Positions 61,201 to 64,000 of a DNA stretch of 64,000 nucleotides are shown in pieces (the stretch's first letter is position 1; each line of letters starts with the position of its first letter). The translations under genes were made by a program, and so were the position numbers. This DNA comes from Echinococcus granulosus (Eukaryota > Platyhelminthes > Cestoda > Cyclophyllidea > Taeniidae). The stretch is from NCBI RefSeq assembly GCF_000524195.1, contig NW_020170466.1, positions 236,728 through 300,727 on the forward strand, given 5' to 3'. The notes under the pieces are model-generated. The model was not told the origin of the DNA. It ran no database searches and worked only from the letters and a program-made list of their open reading frames with translations.

Positions 61201-62391
61201 GCATTGCTCTTCCATCTGTGCACCCGAGTGGATGCATCCGTGTACATAGGCATGGCATAAGCGTGTATTTGTATATGCATGCATGTATAAACAACGTCTT
61301 CACATACCCGCACGTGCACACTGTCGACTCCCACCGTTACTTCATGATCACTTATTGCATGCCCTAGCTTAAAGGAACACCCTAACGGATTATATTCAGC
61401 TCCTTCTGATTCCCGCCTTCGCTTCGCCCCCCTCGCCTCACCACCCTTCCGCACCGCCTCTCCTCTCCCCGCCTGCCAAACATCTGCCTCACATCCTCTG
61501 GCACACACCAGCCGCGACCTTGAGCAGACAAAACGCTTCATTTCGCCAAACTGACGCAACAGTAGAGGTGATTTCCAACAACGCCCATCGTTGCTACGAC
61601 GACATAGCGCCATAGCAACTAGGCGTTATCGCGCACTCGTGTGTGTGAATCACTGGGACAGGGGTCGTGGGCGTCTACCCACTCTGCATCTATTCTTAAT
61701 GTGTAAATCAAGTAAAATCTGTCAAAAGACAACTGTTTTGATGTAGTCACTATGCTCTTTCACTTCTGCCGTCACTTTAGGCCGATTATTTCATTTGTCC
61801 CCCCCCCCCGCCGTTGACATTCACCAGATCCTCAGATAGAATTCGCGATTAAAATTCAGGAAACCGCACAAAAGTAAGGCCGAATTGCAGGTGACCCTAC
61901 CTAACTTTCAATATGAATTCAGTGACAGTCTGACTCACCTCAGCACTAGTGTTTGCCAATGCTGCAGCTGCCAGAGTGTCAAGACCGTTAGGTGTGTCCA
62001 GTGTGGCCGAGGGAATCAGAGGTTTGCGATCCAACTCAAGGGATTGTCTCAGCAAAGTGAGATATCGATCAGTTCCATAGGTATTCTGCGGCATGTCATC
62101 TAGTGGCAGAGAGGCACGAACCAACGTCGACGCATCCGGAAGGGGAGTCTTTTGGTCGATTTTGTCAGTTTCAATGTCACCTGTCTCCTGGAGAAATTGC
62201 CTTAAAGCTAGTTGGAGATTCATTCGACTGCTGGATGGTAGAACACGAAGGAGATCCAACCATTGTTCCTGGGAGAACTCGGAACCGTTGGCTGTGGATG
62301 TGGGGACAGTGTTGGATTTGTTATTGCTATTGTTGCTGGATGCTGTGGAAGCAGTAGAAGACATTGCAGGGTAGCAATTTAAAACCACCAT
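51491..62391 (-). CDS. Fos/ATF3-like bZIP transcription factor (four exons)
   Basis: Minus-strand exons 62391(or upstream)-61939, 56896-56366, 54770-54561 and 52228-51491 join in phase 0 throughout, giving about 643 codons if translation starts at 62391. Exon 3 codes a full bZIP: a basic region with ERNRVAAAKCR (the N-x7-R signature) and a zipper whose heptad positions read Leu, Leu, Thr, Leu, Met, His. The spacing, LEDE after the second Leu, and the closing His match Fos and ATF3/JDP2 more than CREB or Jun; which of these it descends from is open. Such factors act in the nucleus as dimers on AP-1/CRE sites. The flanks are low-complexity Ala/Ser/Thr-rich, as in transactivation regions, with many Ser/Thr-Pro sites and one IKPE SUMO consensus. 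Introns are 5.0, 1.6 and 2.3 kb. Confidence 0.85.
53080..53225 (-). repeat. Dispersed repeat E, copy 2, in bZIP intron 3
   Basis: Same-orientation partner of 48890-49075. The minus frame reads PMKKAVWHRVDEVDLQYDSK then STVASPVARTHTKQA before a stop. The two copies are about 4 kb apart. Confidence 0.5.
53951..54140 (-). pseudogene. Damaged duplicate of part of bZIP exon D, inside bZIP intron 3
   Basis: Matches 51665-51840 in the same orientation. The best block, 54048-54076 against 51753-51781, is identical at 27 of 29 bases by eye. The minus frame starts QIVLPPITV (exon D: QIGLPPITV). An added T in GGTATGTCACC (exon D: GGATGTCACC) then shifts the frame, after which VTATPITERTVTPFSPTTDVL resembles exon D's VTTSATASTTTLLSTPDIL. 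The homology fades on both sides, so this is a partial exon duplication that has decayed. The extra T also creates a GTATGT donor-like hexamer. Confidence 0.7.
54561..54770 (-). CDS. bZIP exon C (basic region and leucine zipper)
   Basis: Read 54770 to 54561, 70 codons. The acceptor ends CGACAAACAG after a pyrimidine tract; the donor is GTATGA, phase 0. It codes the DNA-contacting basic region (Asn, two Ala, Cys, Arg of NRVAAAKCR) and a five-heptad zipper. Without splicing the frame would stop one codon later (GTA TGA). Thr occupies the third core position, where Fos and ATF3 have Leu. Confidence 0.9.
55675..55870. other. CpG- and CA-rich alternating purine-pyrimidine tract in bZIP intron 2
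   Basis: Runs of CGCACGCACACAC, GCACGTGCGCAC (55749-55760, containing the E-box CACGTG) and GCACGCATGCACGCGTATACGCG, ending near a CCAAT box (GCCAATGAG). It could be an internal regulatory element or DNA prone to the Z form; nothing shows activity. Confidence 0.35.
56366..56896 (-). CDS. bZIP exon B (low-complexity activation-type region)
   Basis: Read 56896 to 56366, 177 codons, with a TTTCAG acceptor and GTGAGT donor, phase 0 at both ends. Codes TNVTSTSAVTVIQGKAVAG and then Ala-rich runs with TPKR and a basic AVKRNR, ending NRRRTRDEG directly before the basic region of exon C. The frame continues about 50 codons past the donor, so intron retention would give a shortened protein without the bZIP. 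Confidence 0.82.
57000..61140. other. Body of bZIP intron 1
   Basis: About 4 kb with no supported exon. The longest frame (minus, 57390-57740, 116 codons) has no motif or splice context that fits the gene. Confidence 0.5.
61150..61195. repeat. CA microsatellite
   Basis: A pure AC run of about 18-20 bases followed by interrupted ACAC/ATAC units, in bZIP intron 1. Confidence 0.85.
61385..61680 (-). promoter_or_regulatory. GC-rich promoter-like patch in bZIP intron 1
   Basis: The plus strand is C/T-rich with many CCCGCC/CGCC units (61385-61500), then CpG-containing sequence and a palindrome at 61590-61619. The composition is unlike the AT-rich intron around it. An alternative promoter for a shorter bZIP transcript is one explanation. 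Confidence 0.3.
61590..61619. promoter_or_regulatory. GTTGCTA...TAGCAAC palindrome with X-box half-site
   Basis: A perfect 7-base inverted repeat separated by 16 bases. The right arm, as CCATAGCAAC (61610-61619), fits one half of the RFX X-box consensus. Confidence 0.4.
61799..61809. repeat. Poly-C run
   Basis: Eleven C in a row shortly beyond the exon A donor, in the intron. Confidence 0.85.
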
Positions 62392-62495
62392 TAGATGCTG
62401 ATGCTTCTCCCGCTGCAGTGGATGAATGATCGCCTTCGCAGATGGTGGTGACAGTGCATTTAGCAACGCAGCAAGACTGGCACAGTGAGTTTCAA
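61939..62495 (-). CDS. bZIP exon A (N-terminal; exact start uncertain)
   Basis: Read 62495 to 61939. A TGTTTCTTCAG acceptor ends at 62496, and the frame is open from there in phase 1, so an upstream coding exon is possible. In-frame ATGs at 62391 and 62364 give the starts MVVLNCYPAM and MSSTASTASS. The exon codes a Ser/Asn-rich stretch, the segment EQWLDLLRVLPSSSRMNLQL and QFLQETGDIETDKID, ending AALANTSAE. The donor is GTGAGT at 61938, phase 0. No known domain is seen in this exon. Confidence 0.7.
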
Positions 62496-62519
62496 CTGAA
62501 GAAACACGTCATTACACGC

Positions 62520-62860
62520 AATTGTAGGGTGTGTAAATGTCGTGAGTGTGCGTGCGTTTGTATGTGCGTGCATGCATAGTTGCACGTGCGCACGCGCCGC
62601 TTACGCAGTGTAACGCCCGGCAATGAACGCGTGACGTGATCTGCGCGCACACACACATACGATATGTCGGCTAAATTTATCTGACCAATACGGCGGTGAC
62701 TCGGTCTAGCTAGTTCACCAATCAGATTTGGCTATGAGGCCAGGCCTATTGATCTCCTCGCGGATTGGTGAAACGCAGTACGATTAAGGCGAGGTCGATA
62801 GACACACGCGCATGCACACACGCAAGTGCGTAGGTATGTGCAGGCACGCCAACAGCACTA
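62520..62860 (-). promoter_or_regulatory. CpG/CCAAT-rich region upstream of bZIP exon A
   Basis: Contains CACGTGCGCACGCG (62583-62596), a CRE-like TGACGTGA (62632-62639), CCAAT at 62685-62689 and 62718-62722, and an inverted CCAAT (ATTGG) at 62764-62768, in CpG-rich DNA. This is a plausible promoter of the minus-strand bZIP gene. However, exon A is preceded by a splice acceptor, so the first exon would have to lie within or beyond this patch. Confidence 0.4.
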
Positions 62861-64000
62861 CGCATTCATGACTGTCATGTTTGTAGCAGTTGCGCGTAGA
62901 CTTTGAGTGTGCTTACTGTTCCTATAGCAACCATAGTTGTACCACGCTACTGCAGCCATCATCCCTCTTACTCTTCGCCTTTCGCTTCTAAACCCTGTGG
63001 CACTACTGAAACACCATTTCAGCTGCTAAATTGTTGGAAATTGTTGTTAGATTCATTTAAAGCACGCGGTAGTTCTTCTAAAGAAAACATGCTTTTGAGG
63101 TAAGGGACTAAGGACACTTAGGCCATACTTTACGTCATTGCATACATGCCATAGCAAATGAAACTCACATGGAACGGTAATTAATAGCTATGGAAGCCAA
63201 AATGAAGTTTGAACTTTTTTTATTATTATATCATTATTTTACCCTAACTCATTCTGATAGGAACCTTAATCACGGTCAGATAAGCCAACTTGAAGAACTT
63301 TTGCTCAATGACTGTAAGGCATACAGACCAAAAGGGTTGTGGGTAATATAAAAGGTGATTAATCCTTCTGATGTTGAAGAATTCTTAATTGGGCATCCGC
63401 ATTCTTTGCTGGAATTCAACCATTGTGAATTATGGGATTGGTTTTTTCCCTTTCCTATTCTTCTTAATTTCCTATTTGAAATAGTGGTGAGAGAGAAGCG
63501 AATTGGTTAACGCTTGATAGTTGGTAAATGACTACGTAATAATGGGCCCCAATGGAGCAGTGTGGACTCAGTTAGTGTAAACTACGGGATTAAATTAGGA
63601 GGGGAATTTTGATGGCACCTATTTCTCCACGAGATTACCCAATAACTGGTCTCATTACCTCAAAATTACATTGAATTTTAAAACAAAAGGGAAAAAATAA
63701 AACAGCCTCAAAAAAACTAACGTTTGAAAGAAGATTTACAATTAGAGTGACCCACATGAATCACTTGGTTAACGAAGAAAAGGAAAAGTTTTCATTCGGT
63801 TGGTCAAAAGAAAATTTACAGATGAAGGAGTTAACCAGTTTAAGGTTATTTCCTATAAGAAGACTTAAAATGGACAGGAAAGGGGGAAGCACTCAAAAGA
63901 AAGTGTTTACTGATGGAAAGAGGTAAGCTTGTTCCAATTGGAACGGTTTTTTCGTTTTTTTATGGGTTTACAGTCAACGGGCGCAAATGCCATCCCTGTG
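62861..64000. other. Gene-free end of window
   Basis: No supported exon. An upstream, possibly non-coding, first exon of the bZIP gene may lie here or beyond the window edge, but I cannot place it. Confidence 0.5.

Noticed and set aside
61107..61613. 168-codon minus-strand frame in bZIP intron 1
   Set aside because: Its first half is the GC-rich patch and its second half the CA microsatellite read as Cys-Val repeats. Composition explains it.
1..64000. A new multi-gene system, CRISPR array or prokaryotic-type operon
   Set aside because: The window is eukaryotic with three unrelated spliced genes; no repeat-spacer array and no gene cluster is present.

Overview
The window is eukaryotic, AT-rich and gene-poor: long non-coding stretches, spliced genes with GT-AG introns, two 100-base assembly gaps and many decayed dispersed repeats. 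The best guess is a flatworm, probably a tapeworm. The main reason is a gene with several introns of only 41-72 nt beside introns of 0.6-5 kb. The exact taxon is inference. There is no operon, no CRISPR array, no rRNA or tRNA that I can support, and no viral gene.

Layout. 1-26.4 kb: no gene I can support; AT-rich sequence with old repeat copies. 26.4-34.4 kb, plus strand: a complete five-exon TMEM26-family membrane protein (574 codons when joined; all splice phases agree). 34.4-44.1 kb: intergenic, with decayed coding-like fragments, inverted repeat copies, a tetranucleotide tract and a possible small LTR with a primer-binding-site-like motif. 44.2-48.0 kb, plus strand: a complete nine-exon orthologue of FERRY3 (C12orf4), 564 codons, a subunit of the Rab5 effector complex that carries mRNA on early endosomes. 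48.0-51.5 kb: intergenic, with an orphan GC-box/CCAAT patch. 51.5-62.5 kb, minus strand: a four-exon Fos/ATF3-like bZIP transcription factor, tail-to-tail with FERRY3. 62.5-64 kb: CpG- and CCAAT-rich promoter-like DNA, then featureless sequence.

The three genes are not obviously related in function. They act in different places (membrane protein of unknown role, early endosome mRNA transport, nuclear transcription control).

No new multi-gene system was found. The most interesting signals are: (1) a frameshifted copy of part of the last bZIP exon lying in the intron just before that exon; (2) at least six families of dispersed two-copy repeats, several of which keep similar peptides in one frame, so they may be decayed coding fragments of an unidentified protein or transposon; (3) a Fos-like zipper with Thr at one core Leu position; (4) a Gln-rich N-terminal extension on TMEM26; (5) two successive GTTTGA splice donors in FERRY3; and (6) a perfect GTTGCTA/TAGCAAC palindrome containing an RFX X-box half-site in a GC-rich patch of the first bZIP intron. 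All positions were read by eye; no alignment or database search was run.
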